A stretch of 64,000 nucleotides of DNA from JAVVHH01 sp964613945 (GTDB lineage Bacteria > Pseudomonadota > Alphaproteobacteria > Acetobacterales > Acetobacteraceae). The notes beneath the pieces are model-generated. The model did not search any database. It had not been told where the DNA came from and was given only the letters and a program-made list of their open reading frames with translations. Of the stretch, positions 50,837-59,252 are shown piece by piece. The stretch spans positions 65,337-129,336 of the forward strand of contig CAZTJC010000009.1 in assembly GCA_964613945.1 (NCBI GenBank). Direction: 5' to 3'. The position numbers and the translations under genes are program-made. How positions within the stretch are numbered: the stretch's first letter is position 1; every line of letters begins with the position of its first letter.

Positions 50837-51397
50837 TTAAGCAGCGAAGGGAACGTCGAAAGCCTTGAGCAATGCCTTGGCTTCGTCATTCGTCTGCGCC
50901 GTCGTGACAAAGATGATGTCCATCCCACGGATGTCGGTCACCTTGTCATACTCGATCTCTGGGAAGATGATCTGCTCTTTAACGCCCATGGCGAAATTGC
51001 CACGGCCGTCGAAGCCCTTGCCGTTCGGGATACCACGGAAGTCGCGGACTCGCGGCAAGGCGATCGTCACCAGACGGTCAAGGAACTCATACATGCGTGC
51101 GCGGCGCAGGGTGACCTTACAGCCGATCGCTAGACCTTCGCGGATCTTGAACCCGGCGATCGCCTTCTTGGCGATCGTCTTTACCGGCTTCTGACCGGCG
51201 ATGAGCGTGAGCTCGGCGACGGCAGCATCCAGCTTCTTCTGATCGCCGGCAGCCTCGCCGACGCCCATGTTCAGCACGATCTTCTCCAGCTTCGGCACCT
51301 GCATGACGTTGCTGTAAGCGAACTGCTCGCGCAGCTTGGCGCGGATCTCGTCACGGTAGCGCTGCTGCATCCGTGGCAGCTGTTTAGTGTCGCTCAT
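50837..51397 (-). CDS. rplE: 50S ribosomal protein L5
   Basis: A 186-residue uL5 that contacts 5S rRNA and the P-site tRNA (KLEKIVLNMGVGEAAGDQKK, GQKPVKTIAKKAIAGFKIRE, GMDIIFVTTAQTNDEAKALL). Spacing to rplX is four bases. Confidence 0.97.
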   Translation of the reverse strand: MSDTKQLPRMQQRYRDEIRAKLREQFAYSNVMQVPKLEKIVLNMGVGEAAGDQKKLDAAVAELTLIAGQKPVKTIAKKAIAGFKIREGLAIGCKVTLRRARMYEFLDRLVTIALPRVRDFRGIPNGKGFDGRGNFAMGVKEQIIFPEIEYDKVTDIRGMDIIFVTTAQTNDEAKALLKAFDVPFAA

Positions 51398-51401
51398 CTG
51401 C

Positions 51402-51722
51402 TTAACCCTCGATCACGTCGCCGGAGGACCGGCTCACGCGAACCTTGCGACCGTCATCCAACACCCGAAACCCGACCTTGGTCGGCTTGTCGGTCTTGGG
51501 GTCGATCAAAGCGATATTCGAGAGGTGGATGGTTGCCTCCTTCTCGATGATACCGCCGGGCTGCCCCATGCCAGACGCCTTGGTGTGGCGCTTGGCAATG
51601 TTGACGCCCTGCACCACAGCGCGATTATCCTTCGGCATCATAGTGAGAACCTCACCGCGCTTGCCCTTGTCGGCGCCGGTCATGACCATGACCCGGTCAC
51701 CCTTCTTGATGCGAGCGGCCAT
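51402..51722 (-). CDS. rplX: 50S ribosomal protein L24
   Basis: A 106-residue uL24 with a KOW motif (IKKGDRVMVMTGADKGKRGE) and GVNIAKRHTKASGMGQPGGI. Its ATG overlaps the rplN stop by one base (TAATG). Confidence 0.97.
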   Translation of the reverse strand: MAARIKKGDRVMVMTGADKGKRGEVLTMMPKDNRAVVQGVNIAKRHTKASGMGQPGGIIEKEATIHLSNIALIDPKTDKPTKVGFRVLDDGRKVRVSRSSGDVIEG

Positions 51723-52090
51723 TATAGGACCTCCGGCGCCAAGGAGATGATCTTCATGAACTTTTTGCCGCGGAGTTCGCGCACCACTGGTCCGAAGATA
51801 CGGGTGCCGATAGGCTCAAGCTGCTTGTTGATCAGCACGGCCGCGTTGCGGTCGAAGCGGATGGCGCTGCCATCAGCACGACGCACCGGGAACGAAGTCC
51901 GTACGATGACGGCCTGATGGACGTCCCCTTTTTTCACCTTGCCGCGGGGAATGGCTTCCTTGATGGAGACGACGATCACGTCACCTACCGACGCGGTCCG
52001 GCGCTTGGAGCCGCCAAGCACTTTGATGCACTGGACGCGACGGGCGCCGGAGTTATCGGCGACCTCGAGATTGGATTCGACCTGGATCAT
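51722..52090 (-). CDS. rplN: 50S ribosomal protein L14
   Basis: A 122-residue uL14, among the most conserved ribosomal proteins (MIQVESNLEVADNSGARRVQ, PRGKVKKGDVHQAVIVRT, TRIFGPVVRELRGKKFMKII). First gene of the spc part, 13 bases after rpsQ. Confidence 0.98.
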   Translation of the reverse strand: MIQVESNLEVADNSGARRVQCIKVLGGSKRRTASVGDVIVVSIKEAIPRGKVKKGDVHQAVIVRTSFPVRRADGSAIRFDRNAAVLINKQLEPIGTRIFGPVVRELRGKKFMKIISLAPEVL

Positions 52091-52103
52091 GGCTCAGTGC
52101 TCC

Positions 52104-52553
52104 TCAGGCCGAAGGCTGTTCGGCGGCATCGGCATCCGGCACGATCTCGGCGAGCTCGATCGGCTTGCCGGCGTCGTCCAGAACGGCCTCGCCCTTCTCG
52201 TCGAGCTTGACGGCGTGGGTCTCCTCGCGGACGACCTCGCCTGTCTCGTCGACGATAGCGGCACCGGTCTCGTCGTGTGCGGCCGGCGCGGTGAAGCCGC
52301 GCGGACGTGCCACGGGAATGCCATTACGCTCGATCAACAGCCAAGACTTGCGCTTGCTGATCGGACGGCATTCCTCGATGCGAACGACGTCGCCATCGGT
52401 GCACATGTTGGTATCGTCATGTGCGGCATACTTCTTGGACCGCCGAATGAACTTCTTATACAGCGGATGCATAATACGGCGTTCGACGATGACAGTGATG
52501 GTCTTGTCCATCTTGTCACTCGTCACACGGCCGGTAAGGACGCGCCTCGGCAT
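52104..52553 (-). CDS. rpsQ: 30S ribosomal protein S17 with long acidic repeat tail
   Basis: A 149-residue uS17, whose family is normally about 80-90 residues. Residues 1-80 are ordinary: RVLTGRVTSDKMDKTITVIV, RIMHPLYKKFIRRSKKYAAH and the RNA-contacting IEECRPISKRKSW. Residues about 85-149 are an added acidic tail with four copies of an octapeptide pattern: HDETGAAI, VDETGEVV, LDEKGEAV, LDDAGKPI. The tail is in frame, with no frameshift and the same GC-rich codon use. It should project from the 30S surface. Function of the tail unknown. The start ATG is normal. Confidence 0.94.
   Translation of the reverse strand: MPRRVLTGRVTSDKMDKTITVIVERRIMHPLYKKFIRRSKKYAAHDDTNMCTDGDVVRIEECRPISKRKSWLLIERNGIPVARPRGFTAPAAHDETGAAIVDETGEVVREETHAVKLDEKGEAVLDDAGKPIELAEIVPDADAAEQPSA
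52158..52277 (-). repeat. Octapeptide-coding repeats in the rpsQ tail
   Basis: Two adjacent pairs of eight-codon units (residues 93-108 and 117-132 of S17) encode x-D-[ED]-x-G-x-x-[IV]. The units are recognisable at protein level and partly at DNA level (GACGAGACCGG beside GACGAGACAGG). This points to tandem duplication followed by drift. Confidence 0.6.
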
Positions 52554-52566
52554 CGTCCGTCTCCCT

Positions 52567-52773
52567 CTACTTGGTCAAGGCGGAGCGCTTCTGCTCCGCC
52601 ATGATGGTCTTCACACGCGCGATATCGCGCCGAACTGCACGCACTCGGCCGACGCCCTCGAGCTGGCCGGTAGCCCGCTGGAAGCGCAGGTTGAACTGCT
52701 CCTTGCGGAGGTCCAGCAACATCTGCGGCAGCGTATCCGCGCCCTTGGCGCGGAGATCGGTTGGCTTGGTCAT
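52567..52773 (-). CDS. rpmC: 50S ribosomal protein L29
   Basis: A 68-residue uL29, a two-helix protein at the tunnel exit (LPQMLLDLRKEQFNLRFQRA, VRRDIARVKTIMAEQK). The ATG at 52773 overlaps the rplP stop as TGATG. A TTG one codon earlier is not needed. Confidence 0.96.
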   Translation of the reverse strand: MTKPTDLRAKGADTLPQMLLDLRKEQFNLRFQRATGQLEGVGRVRAVRRDIARVKTIMAEQKRSALTK

Positions 52774-53189
52774 CAAGCGTCTCCAATCCGGGTGACGAAC
52801 TTAGTTCGGATTGGCAGTTTGGCTGCACCCAACGCCAAAGCTTCCTTGGCGATCTCGGCGCCCACGCCGTCGATCTCGAACATGATACGGCCAGGCTTGA
52901 CCCGGCACACCCAGAACTCCGGCGAACCCTTGCCAGAGCCCATGCGCACTTCAGCAGGCTTGGTCGAAACGGGAACGTCCGGATAGATACGGATCCACAC
53001 GCGACCGGCACGCCGCATTGACCTTGTGATCGCGCGGCGAGCCGCCTCGATCTGCCGCGCCGTGACGCGCTCCGGCTCCAACGCCTTCAGGCCGAACGCG
53101 CCGAAGTCCAGATTGGTGCCGCCTTTGGCCAGGCCGTGGATACGACCTTTGTGAGCCTTGCGGTACTTAGTCCGCTTGGGGGATAGCAT
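52773..53189 (-). CDS. rplP: 50S ribosomal protein L16
   Basis: A 138-residue uL16 (MLSPKRTKYRKAHKGRIHGL, GRVWIRIYPDVPVSTKPAEV, RMGSGKGSPEFWVCRVKPGR). It helps shape the A site. Coupled to rpmC. Confidence 0.97.
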   Translation of the reverse strand: MLSPKRTKYRKAHKGRIHGLAKGGTNLDFGAFGLKALEPERVTARQIEAARRAITRSMRRAGRVWIRIYPDVPVSTKPAEVRMGSGKGSPEFWVCRVKPGRIMFEIDGVGAEIAKEALALGAAKLPIRTKFVTRIGDA

Positions 53190-53202
53190 TGCTCAAATCC
53201 TC

Positions 53203-53880
53203 TTAGCGCTGCGGCGCTTGTTCAGCAGCACGACGATCCTGTGCCAGCGGATCGTGTCCGAGAACTTCACCCTTGAAGATCCAGACCTTCACGCCGCACG
53301 TGCCATACGTCGTCTTTGCCGTGGCAACGCCGAAGTCGATATCAGCCCGGAGCGTATGCAACGGCACCCGGCCCTCACGATACCATTCAACCCGGGCGAT
53401 TTCCGCGCCGCCAAGACGACCGGAGCAGTTGATCCGGATGCCCTGCGCGCCAAGGCGCATCGCGGACTGCACCGCACGCTTCATGGCGCGACGGAACGCC
53501 ACGCGACGCTCGAGCTGCTGAGCGATGTTCTCGGCCACCAACTGCGCATCGATCTCGGGCTTACGGATTTCGACGATGTTCAGGCTGACTTCAGCCTTCG
53601 CCATCTTGGCTAGATCCTTGCGAAGGACCTCGATGTCCTGGCCCTTCTTGCCGATGACCACGCCGGGACGGGCGGCATAGATCGTCACGCGTGGCTTCTT
53701 GGCCGGACGCTCGATCACCACGCGCGAAACACCGGCGCCAGCCAGCTTGCGACGCAGATGCTCGCGCAGTTTGATGTCCTCAAGCAGCAGCTTCGAGTAG
53801 TCGCGGCCAGCATACCAGCGGCTGTCCCACGTACGGTTGATCCCGAGGCGGAGGCCGATCGGATTGACTTTGTGACCCAT
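53203..53880 (-). CDS. rpsC: 30S ribosomal protein S3
   Basis: A 225-residue uS3 with an N-terminal KH domain (RPGVVIGKKGQDIEVLRKDL) and the C-terminal domain that contacts mRNA (GRLGGAEIARVEWYREGRVP). MGHKVNPIGLRLGI is the invariant start. Confidence 0.97.
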   Translation of the reverse strand: MGHKVNPIGLRLGINRTWDSRWYAGRDYSKLLLEDIKLREHLRRKLAGAGVSRVVIERPAKKPRVTIYAARPGVVIGKKGQDIEVLRKDLAKMAKAEVSLNIVEIRKPEIDAQLVAENIAQQLERRVAFRRAMKRAVQSAMRLGAQGIRINCSGRLGGAEIARVEWYREGRVPLHTLRADIDFGVATAKTTYGTCGVKVWIFKGEVLGHDPLAQDRRAAEQAPQR

Positions 53881-53883
53881 GTC

Positions 53884-54294
53884 TTACGCCGCCTTCTCTT
53901 CAGAGCCGCTCTGCGTATTCGCCTGAGCCTGCTCGACGACCACGATGCGCAAATGACTGAACCATTTCTCGATCCGCGACGCCCGGCCACGACCACGAGC
54001 ATGGAAGCGACGCATCACGATCGACTTACCGACTTCAGCCTTGCTGACAACCAGACGATCGACATCGAGCTGATGATTGTTCTCGGCGTTGGCGATCGCG
54101 CTCTCGAGCGTCTTGCGCACTTGCAGCGCAATACGACGCTTGCTGAACGTGAGATCGGCCACAGCCTTGCTGACCGGCTTGTTGCGGATCAGCCCGGCAA
54201 CGACGTTGAGCTTCTGAGGGCTGATCCGCACGTTGCGCAGAACCGCCATGGCTTCGGTCTCGCCGAGAGCGCGGGGAGTTTTTGGCTTGCTCAT
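53884..54294 (-). CDS. rplV: 50S ribosomal protein L22
   Basis: A 136-residue uL22 whose beta hairpin lines the exit tunnel (MRRFHARGRGRASRIEKWFS). LRNVRISPQKLNVVAGLIRN is conserved. A short Ala/Glu/Ser tail is added at the C-terminus. Confidence 0.97.
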   Translation of the reverse strand: MSKPKTPRALGETEAMAVLRNVRISPQKLNVVAGLIRNKPVSKAVADLTFSKRRIALQVRKTLESAIANAENNHQLDVDRLVVSKAEVGKSIVMRRFHARGRGRASRIEKWFSHLRIVVVEQAQANTQSGSEEKAA

Positions 54295-54295
54295 A

Positions 54296-54574
54296 TTAGC
54301 CCCGCTTCGACTTCTTATCGGCCGTATGGCCGGTGAAGGTCCGCGTCGGCGAAAACTCGCCGAACTTGTGGCCCACCATGTTCTCGTTCACCTGTACGGG
54401 CAGGAACTTGTGGCCGTTATAGACGCCAAAAGTAAGCCCGACGAACTGCGGCAAGATGGTCGAACGGCGCGACCAGATCTTGATGACCTCGTTGCGGCCG
54501 GAGTTGCGCACGGCCTCGGCCTTGCCCAGCATGTACCCGTCGACGAACGGGCCTTTCCATACGGAACGCGCCAT
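54296..54574 (-). CDS. rpsS: 30S ribosomal protein S19
   Basis: A 92-residue uS19 (MARSVWKGPFVDGYML, IKIWSRRSTILPQFVGLTFG, VGHKFGEFSPTRTFTGH). One base separates it from both neighbours. Confidence 0.97.
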   Translation of the reverse strand: MARSVWKGPFVDGYMLGKAEAVRNSGRNEVIKIWSRRSTILPQFVGLTFGVYNGHKFLPVQVNENMVGHKFGEFSPTRTFTGHTADKKSKRG

Positions 54575-54575
54575 A

Positions 54576-55409
54576 TCAGTGCTTCCCCTTCGGACGACGG
54601 CGGATGATCAGGCCCGCGGTCCGCTTGTTCGTGCGTGTCTTGTAGCCCTTGGTCGGCTTGCCCCATGGCGTGACAGGGTGACGGCCACCGGAGGTGCGGC
54701 CTTCGCCGCCGCCGTGCGGATGGTCGACCGGGTTCATGACGACGCCGCGGTTGTGCGGACGACGACCGAGCCAACGGTTACGACCGGCCTTGCCTAGCTT
54801 CTCGTTCTGACGATCCGGGTTGCTGACGGCGCCGACGGTGGCCATGCACTCGGCACGCACCATACGTAGCTCGCCGGACTGCAGCTTGATCTGCGCGTAA
54901 CCGGAGTCCTTGCCGACCAACTGAGCGTAAGTTCCGGCTGCGCGAGCCATCTTCCCGCCGCCGCCGATCTTCAGCTCAACGTTGTGCACGATCGTGCCGA
55001 CCGGCATGCCCGAGAGTGGCATGGCGTTGCCAGGCTTGATGTCGACCTTCTGGCCGGCGACGATCTTGTCGCCAGACTTCAGGCGCTGCGGCGCCAGTAT
55101 GTAGGCCAGCTCGGCATCGTCATACTTGACCAGCGCGATGAACGCCGACCGGTTCGGATCGTATTCGATCCGCTCAACCGTTGCCGGCATATCGAACTTG
55201 CGACGCTTGAAGTCGACGTAGCGATAGGTCTGCTTATGCCCACCGCCACGAAAGAACGAGGTCGTGCGACCGTGGTTGTTCCGGCCACCGGTGCGATGCT
55301 TACCCTCGGTAAGCGTCTTGACCGGCTTACCTTTCCACAGCTCGCTGCGGTTGATCAGAACCGTGCCGCGTAGGCTGGGCGTGACCGGGTTGAATTGCTT
55401 TAACGCCAT
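54576..55409 (-). CDS. rplB: 50S ribosomal protein L2
   Basis: A 277-residue uL2 needed for subunit joining and peptidyl transfer. GGRNNHGRTTSFFRGGGHKQ and the peptidyl-transferase region with the critical His (MNPVDHPHGGGEGRTSGGRH) are intact. Confidence 0.98.
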   Translation of the reverse strand: MALKQFNPVTPSLRGTVLINRSELWKGKPVKTLTEGKHRTGGRNNHGRTTSFFRGGGHKQTYRYVDFKRRKFDMPATVERIEYDPNRSAFIALVKYDDAELAYILAPQRLKSGDKIVAGQKVDIKPGNAMPLSGMPVGTIVHNVELKIGGGGKMARAAGTYAQLVGKDSGYAQIKLQSGELRMVRAECMATVGAVSNPDRQNEKLGKAGRNRWLGRRPHNRGVVMNPVDHPHGGGEGRTSGGRHPVTPWGKPTKGYKTRTNKRTAGLIIRRRPKGKH

Positions 55410-55421
55410 CTACTTAATCCC

Positions 55422-55763
55422 TCACGCCAGCCCGGTGGACATGTCGATCGACTGTCCATCGGCGAGCTGCACGTACGCCTTCTTCACGTCCGAACGGGTG
55501 CCGGGTCGGCCGCGAAACCGCTTGACCTTGCCCTTCTGGATCAGCGTGTTCACGCCGCGAACCGAGACACCGAACAGACCCTCGACCGCAGCTTTGATCT
55601 CGAGCTTGGTCGCGTCGATGGCGACACGGAAAGCAACCTGGTTGCGCTCCGTCATCATCGTCGCCTTTTCGGTGATCACCGGGCTGCGAATGACTTCGAA
55701 CATGCGCTCGCGCGACATGGTGGCCGCATGCTTGCGCGCGGCGAGAACCTGACGCGTGCTCAT
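55422..55763 (-). CDS. rplW: 50S ribosomal protein L23
   Basis: A 113-residue uL23, the docking site of trigger factor and SRP at the tunnel exit (MFEVIRSPVITEKATMM, AAVEGLFGVSVRGVNTLIQK). The start at 55763 shares ATGA with rplD and gives a 15-residue basic extension. An ATG at 55718 is the shorter option. Confidence 0.95.
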   Translation of the reverse strand: MSTRQVLAARKHAATMSRERMFEVIRSPVITEKATMMTERNQVAFRVAIDATKLEIKAAVEGLFGVSVRGVNTLIQKGKVKRFRGRPGTRSDVKKAYVQLADGQSIDMSTGLA

Positions 55764-56410
55764 GCTGCAACTCCCTCGATCGACGCGGCGACCGGCGAAA
55801 GCCGCTGCTTGAGACCCTCGAGGCCCGCGCTGGTCACCACGAGCATGTCATGACGCACGATGTCGTAGACATTGGCACCCATGGTGGGCAGCACGTCCAT
55901 GCCGATCACGTTACGAGCGGCGCGGGCAAAGCCCTCGTCAATCGTGTGATCGATGAACAGCGCACTCCGCCAGCCATGCTGGCTGATCTTGGCCGCAAAA
56001 TCCTTGGTCTTGCCGCTGCTGCCGGCGACGCTTTCCATAACGATGAGCTTGCCTTCGGCTTGCTTCATCGACAGTGCCGAGATTAAGCCAAGACGGCGCA
56101 CCTTCTTGGGAAGGTCGAAGCCGTGGTCGCGAACAACCGGGCCGTGAACGGCGCCGCCGGTGCGGAACTGCGGTGCGCGAAGGCTGCCCTGACGTGCGTT
56201 ACCGGTACCCTTCTGCTTGTAAGGCTTCTTTGTGGTGCCGGAAACTTCGCCCATGCCCTTGACCTTGTGGGTCCCGGCACGGCGCTTCATCAATTGCCAT
56301 TGAATGACGCGGGCGATGATGTCGTTCCGCACGGCAGCGCCGAACAGCTCGTCCGGCAAATCAGCCGACCCGGCCGCTCCACCATCCAGGTTCTTCATTT
56401 CAACTTGCAT
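55760..56410 (-). CDS. rplD: 50S ribosomal protein L4
   Basis: A 216-residue uL4. The tunnel loop KPYKQKGTGNARQGSLRAPQ and FRTGGAVHGPVVRDHGFDLP are conserved. In E. coli it autoregulates the S10 operon. No obvious S10 leader is present here, since only 26 bases separate tuf and rpsJ. Confidence 0.97.
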   Translation of the reverse strand: MQVEMKNLDGGAAGSADLPDELFGAAVRNDIIARVIQWQLMKRRAGTHKVKGMGEVSGTTKKPYKQKGTGNARQGSLRAPQFRTGGAVHGPVVRDHGFDLPKKVRRLGLISALSMKQAEGKLIVMESVAGSSGKTKDFAAKISQHGWRSALFIDHTIDEGFARAARNVIGMDVLPTMGANVYDIVRHDMLVVTSAGLEGLKQRLSPVAASIEGVAA

Positions 56411-56412
56411 GA

Positions 56413-57165
56413 TTACGCCTCGGCTCCTGCTGACGGAGCATCAGTTGCCGGCGTTTCACCACTCGACGTGCCAAGGAACGCCGCCGGGAACGGCAGGCCT
56501 TCCGGAGCCTTGCGCTTGATCGCGTCGCGAACCATCACATAACCGTCTTTCGCGCCCGGAACGGAACCGCGTACCATCACCAGGCCACGTTCCGCATCGA
56601 TTGCAGCGATTTCAACGTTCAACGTCGTGACGCGCTCATCGCCGAGTTGACCCGGCATCTTCTTGTTCTTGAAGGTCTTACCTGGATCCTGACGGTTACC
56701 AGTCGAGCCCAAGGAACGGTGGCTGACCGACACGCCGTGCGATGCCTCAAGGCCGCGGAAGTTCCAGCGCTTCATGCCGCCGGCAAAGCCCTTGCCCTTG
56801 CTGGTACCACATACATCGACCTTCTGGCCGACGACGAAGTGCGCCGCGCTGAGGGTCTGACCGGCTTCAAGCAACGCATCGGGGGTGACGCGAAACTCGA
56901 CGAGCTTCTTCTTCGGCTCGACCTTCACGCGGGCATAGTGGCCCTTGTTCGGCTGCGAGACGTTCTTGACCTTGGCACGACCCCAGCCAAGCTGAACGGC
57001 AGTGTAGCCATCCCGCTCTTCAGTGCGGGAATCGACCACCTGAACCTCGTCGAGGTGCAGCACGGTCACGGGAACATGGGTGCCGTCTTCCTTGAAGATC
57101 CGGGTCATGCCCAGCTTCTTGGCGATCAGCCCGGTGCGTACACCGGATGTGATGGCGATGCTCAT
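56413..57165 (-). CDS. rplC: 50S ribosomal protein L3
   Basis: A 250-residue uL3 (GLIAKKLGMTRIFKEDG, ASHGVSVSHRSLGSTGNRQD with the methylatable Gln region, KKMPGQLGDERVTTLNVEI). A 20-residue Ser/Ala/Thr tail after GLPFPAAFLGTS is an alphaproteobacterial-type addition. Confidence 0.97.
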   Translation of the reverse strand: MSIAITSGVRTGLIAKKLGMTRIFKEDGTHVPVTVLHLDEVQVVDSRTEERDGYTAVQLGWGRAKVKNVSQPNKGHYARVKVEPKKKLVEFRVTPDALLEAGQTLSAAHFVVGQKVDVCGTSKGKGFAGGMKRWNFRGLEASHGVSVSHRSLGSTGNRQDPGKTFKNKKMPGQLGDERVTTLNVEIAAIDAERGLVMVRGSVPGAKDGYVMVRDAIKRKAPEGLPFPAAFLGTSSGETPATDAPSAGAEA

Positions 57166-57173
57166 CTTGGACC

Positions 57174-57482
57174 TTAGAGCTTGATTTCGACGTCGACGCC
57201 CGAGGCGAGGTCGAGCTTCATTAGCGCGTCCACGGTCTGCGGGGTGGGCTCGACGATGTCGAGCAGGCGACGATGGGTCCGGATCTCGAACTGCTCGCGG
57301 CTTTTCTTGTCGACGTGCGGCGACCGGTTGACGGTGAACCGCTCAATGTGCGTCGGCAGCGGGATGGGCCCACGGACCCGCGCACCCGTACGCTTCGCAG
57401 TGTTGACGATCTCGCGGGTGCTGTTGTCGAGCACGCGATGGTCATACGCCTTGAGGCGAATGCGGATGTTCTGGTTATCCAT
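57174..57482 (-). CDS. rpsJ: 30S ribosomal protein S10
   Basis: A 102-residue uS10, also NusE of the antitermination complex (IRIRLKAYDHRVLDNSTREI, ARVRGPIPLPTHIERFTVNR). It lies only 26 bases after tuf, so the str and S10 clusters are probably one transcript. Confidence 0.98.
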   Translation of the reverse strand: MDNQNIRIRLKAYDHRVLDNSTREIVNTAKRTGARVRGPIPLPTHIERFTVNRSPHVDKKSREQFEIRTHRRLLDIVEPTPQTVDALMKLDLASGVDVEIKL

Positions 57483-57508
57483 GAGCCCTAACCCAACCTA
57501 CCTACGTC

Positions 57509-58699
57509 TTACTTAGTGATGCTGGCGACGACGCCGGCGCCGACGGTCCGACCACCTTCACGGATGGCGAAACGCAGGCCGTCATCCATGGCGATCGGCG
57601 CGATCAGCGTCACGTCCATCGACACGTTGTCGCCCGGCATCACCATCTCGACGCCTTCGGGCAGCTCGACCACACCGGTCACGTCGGTGGTGCGGAAGTA
57701 GAACTGCGGACGGTAGTTGGTGAAGAACGGCGTGTGACGGCCACCCTCTTCCTTCGTGAGGATGTAAGCCTCGGCCTTGAACTGCGTATGCGGCGTGATG
57801 GAGCCGGGCTTGGCCAGAACCTGGCCGCGCTCGACGTCTTCACGCTTGGTGCCACGCAGGAGCGCGCCGATGTTGTCGCCGGCCTCGCCACGGTCGAGCA
57901 GCTTGCGGAACATCTCGACGCCGGTGACGATCGTCTTGACGGTGTTCTTGATGCCGACGATCTCGACTTCGTCGCCCACGTTGACGATGCCGCGCTCGAT
58001 ACGACCGGTCACGACGGTGCCACGGCCGGAGATGCTGAACACGTCTTCGATCGGCATCAGGAACGGGCGCTCAGTGGCACGAACCGGCTGCGGGATGTAC
58101 TTGTCGACTTCAGCCATCAGCTTCTTGATCGCCTCTTCGCCGAGCTCGGGGCTCTTGTCTTCGAGGGCCATCAGCGCGGAACCATGGATGATCGGAATGT
58201 CGTCGCCCGGGAACTGATAGGACGACAGCAGCTCGCGCACTTCCATCTCGACCAGCTCGAGCAGCTCCGGGTCGTCGACCATGTCGACCTTGTTCAGGAA
58301 CACGACCAGCGCCGGAACGCCGACCTGGCGGGCAAGCAGGATGTGCTCGCGGGTCTGTGGCATCGGGCCGTCAGCGGCCGACACGACCAGGATCGCGCCG
58401 TCCATCTGCGCGGCGCCGGTGATCATGTTCTTCACATAGTCGGCGTGGCCGGGGCAGTCGACGTGAGCGTAGTGACGGTTCGCCGTCTCGTACTCGACGT
58501 GTGCGGTCGAGATCGTAATGCCGCGAGCGCGCTCCTCGGGAGCCTTGTCGATCTGGTCGTATGCAGTGAACGTGGCGCCACCGGTCTTCGCGAGGACCTT
58601 GGTGATCGCTGCGGTCAGCGAGGTCTTACCGTGGTCAACGTGGCCGATCGTGCCAATGTTGCAGTGCGGCTTGTTCCGCTCGAATTTAGCCTTACCCAT
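57509..58699 (-). CDS. tuf: Elongation factor Tu
   Basis: A 396-residue GTPase delivering aminoacyl-tRNA. GHVDHGKTSLTAAI (P-loop), DCPGHADYVKNM, NKVDM and the effector RGITISTAHVEYET are intact, followed by both beta-barrel domains. GGAG is nine bases ahead of the ATG. It directly follows rpsG with only 64 bases between; fusA is not present. Confidence 0.98.
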   Translation of the reverse strand: MGKAKFERNKPHCNIGTIGHVDHGKTSLTAAITKVLAKTGGATFTAYDQIDKAPEERARGITISTAHVEYETANRHYAHVDCPGHADYVKNMITGAAQMDGAILVVSAADGPMPQTREHILLARQVGVPALVVFLNKVDMVDDPELLELVEMEVRELLSSYQFPGDDIPIIHGSALMALEDKSPELGEEAIKKLMAEVDKYIPQPVRATERPFLMPIEDVFSISGRGTVVTGRIERGIVNVGDEVEIVGIKNTVKTIVTGVEMFRKLLDRGEAGDNIGALLRGTKREDVERGQVLAKPGSITPHTQFKAEAYILTKEEGGRHTPFFTNYRPQFYFRTTDVTGVVELPEGVEMVMPGDNVSMDVTLIAPIAMDDGLRFAIREGGRTVGAGVVASITK

Positions 58700-58763
58700 G
58701 TCGTCGCTCCATTGCCTCGGAAGAGGCCCAAATTAGTGGGTGTTCTTCGGGGGTTGGTAGTGG

Positions 58764-59240
58764 TTACCAGCGGTAGTGGCTGAAGGCCTTGTTGGCTTCT
58801 GCCATCCGGTGGGTGTCTTCACGCTTCTTCACGGCTGCACCACGGTTGTTCACCGCGTCATGCAGTTCGTTCGAAAGCCGATCTTCCATCGTGTGCTCGC
58901 CGCGCTTGCGCGAACTGTCGATGATCCAGCGGATCGCCAAAGCCTGGCGACGCTCGACCCGAACTTCGACCGGCACCTGGTAGGTCGCACCGCCAACGCG
59001 GCGCGAGCGAACCTCAACGGCCGGCTTCACGTTGTCCAATGCTTCGTGAAACAGACGAACGGAATCGCCGGTCGGTCCACCACGCTTCTTGAGAACTTCC
59101 AACGCGCTGTAGACGATGGTCTCGGCGGTGGATTTCTTGCCATCATACATCAGCGCGTTCATGAAACGCGTGATGACGATGTCGCCGAACTTGGCGTCCG
59201 GCAGGATTTCGCGCTTAACGGCGCGACGACGACGGCTCAT
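58764..59240 (-). CDS. rpsG: 30S ribosomal protein S7
   Basis: A 158-residue uS7 that nucleates the 30S head (MSRRRRAVKREILPDAKFGD, ALDNVKPAVEVRSRRVGGAT, TYQVPVEVRVERRQALAIRW). Twelve bases after rpsL. Confidence 0.98.
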   Translation of the reverse strand: MSRRRRAVKREILPDAKFGDIVITRFMNALMYDGKKSTAETIVYSALEVLKKRGGPTGDSVRLFHEALDNVKPAVEVRSRRVGGATYQVPVEVRVERRQALAIRWIIDSSRKRGEHTMEDRLSNELHDAVNNRGAAVKKREDTHRMAEANKAFSHYRW

Positions 59241-59252
59241 CCCAGTCTCTCC

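Noticed and set aside
58700..58763. Remnant of fusA between rpsG and tuf
   Set aside because: Only 64 bases, with no EF-G-like codons in any frame.
57734..58783. 349-codon open frame on the plus strand opposite tuf
   Set aside because: It mirrors the tuf gene exactly and has no family features. High GC keeps stops rare in the reverse frame.
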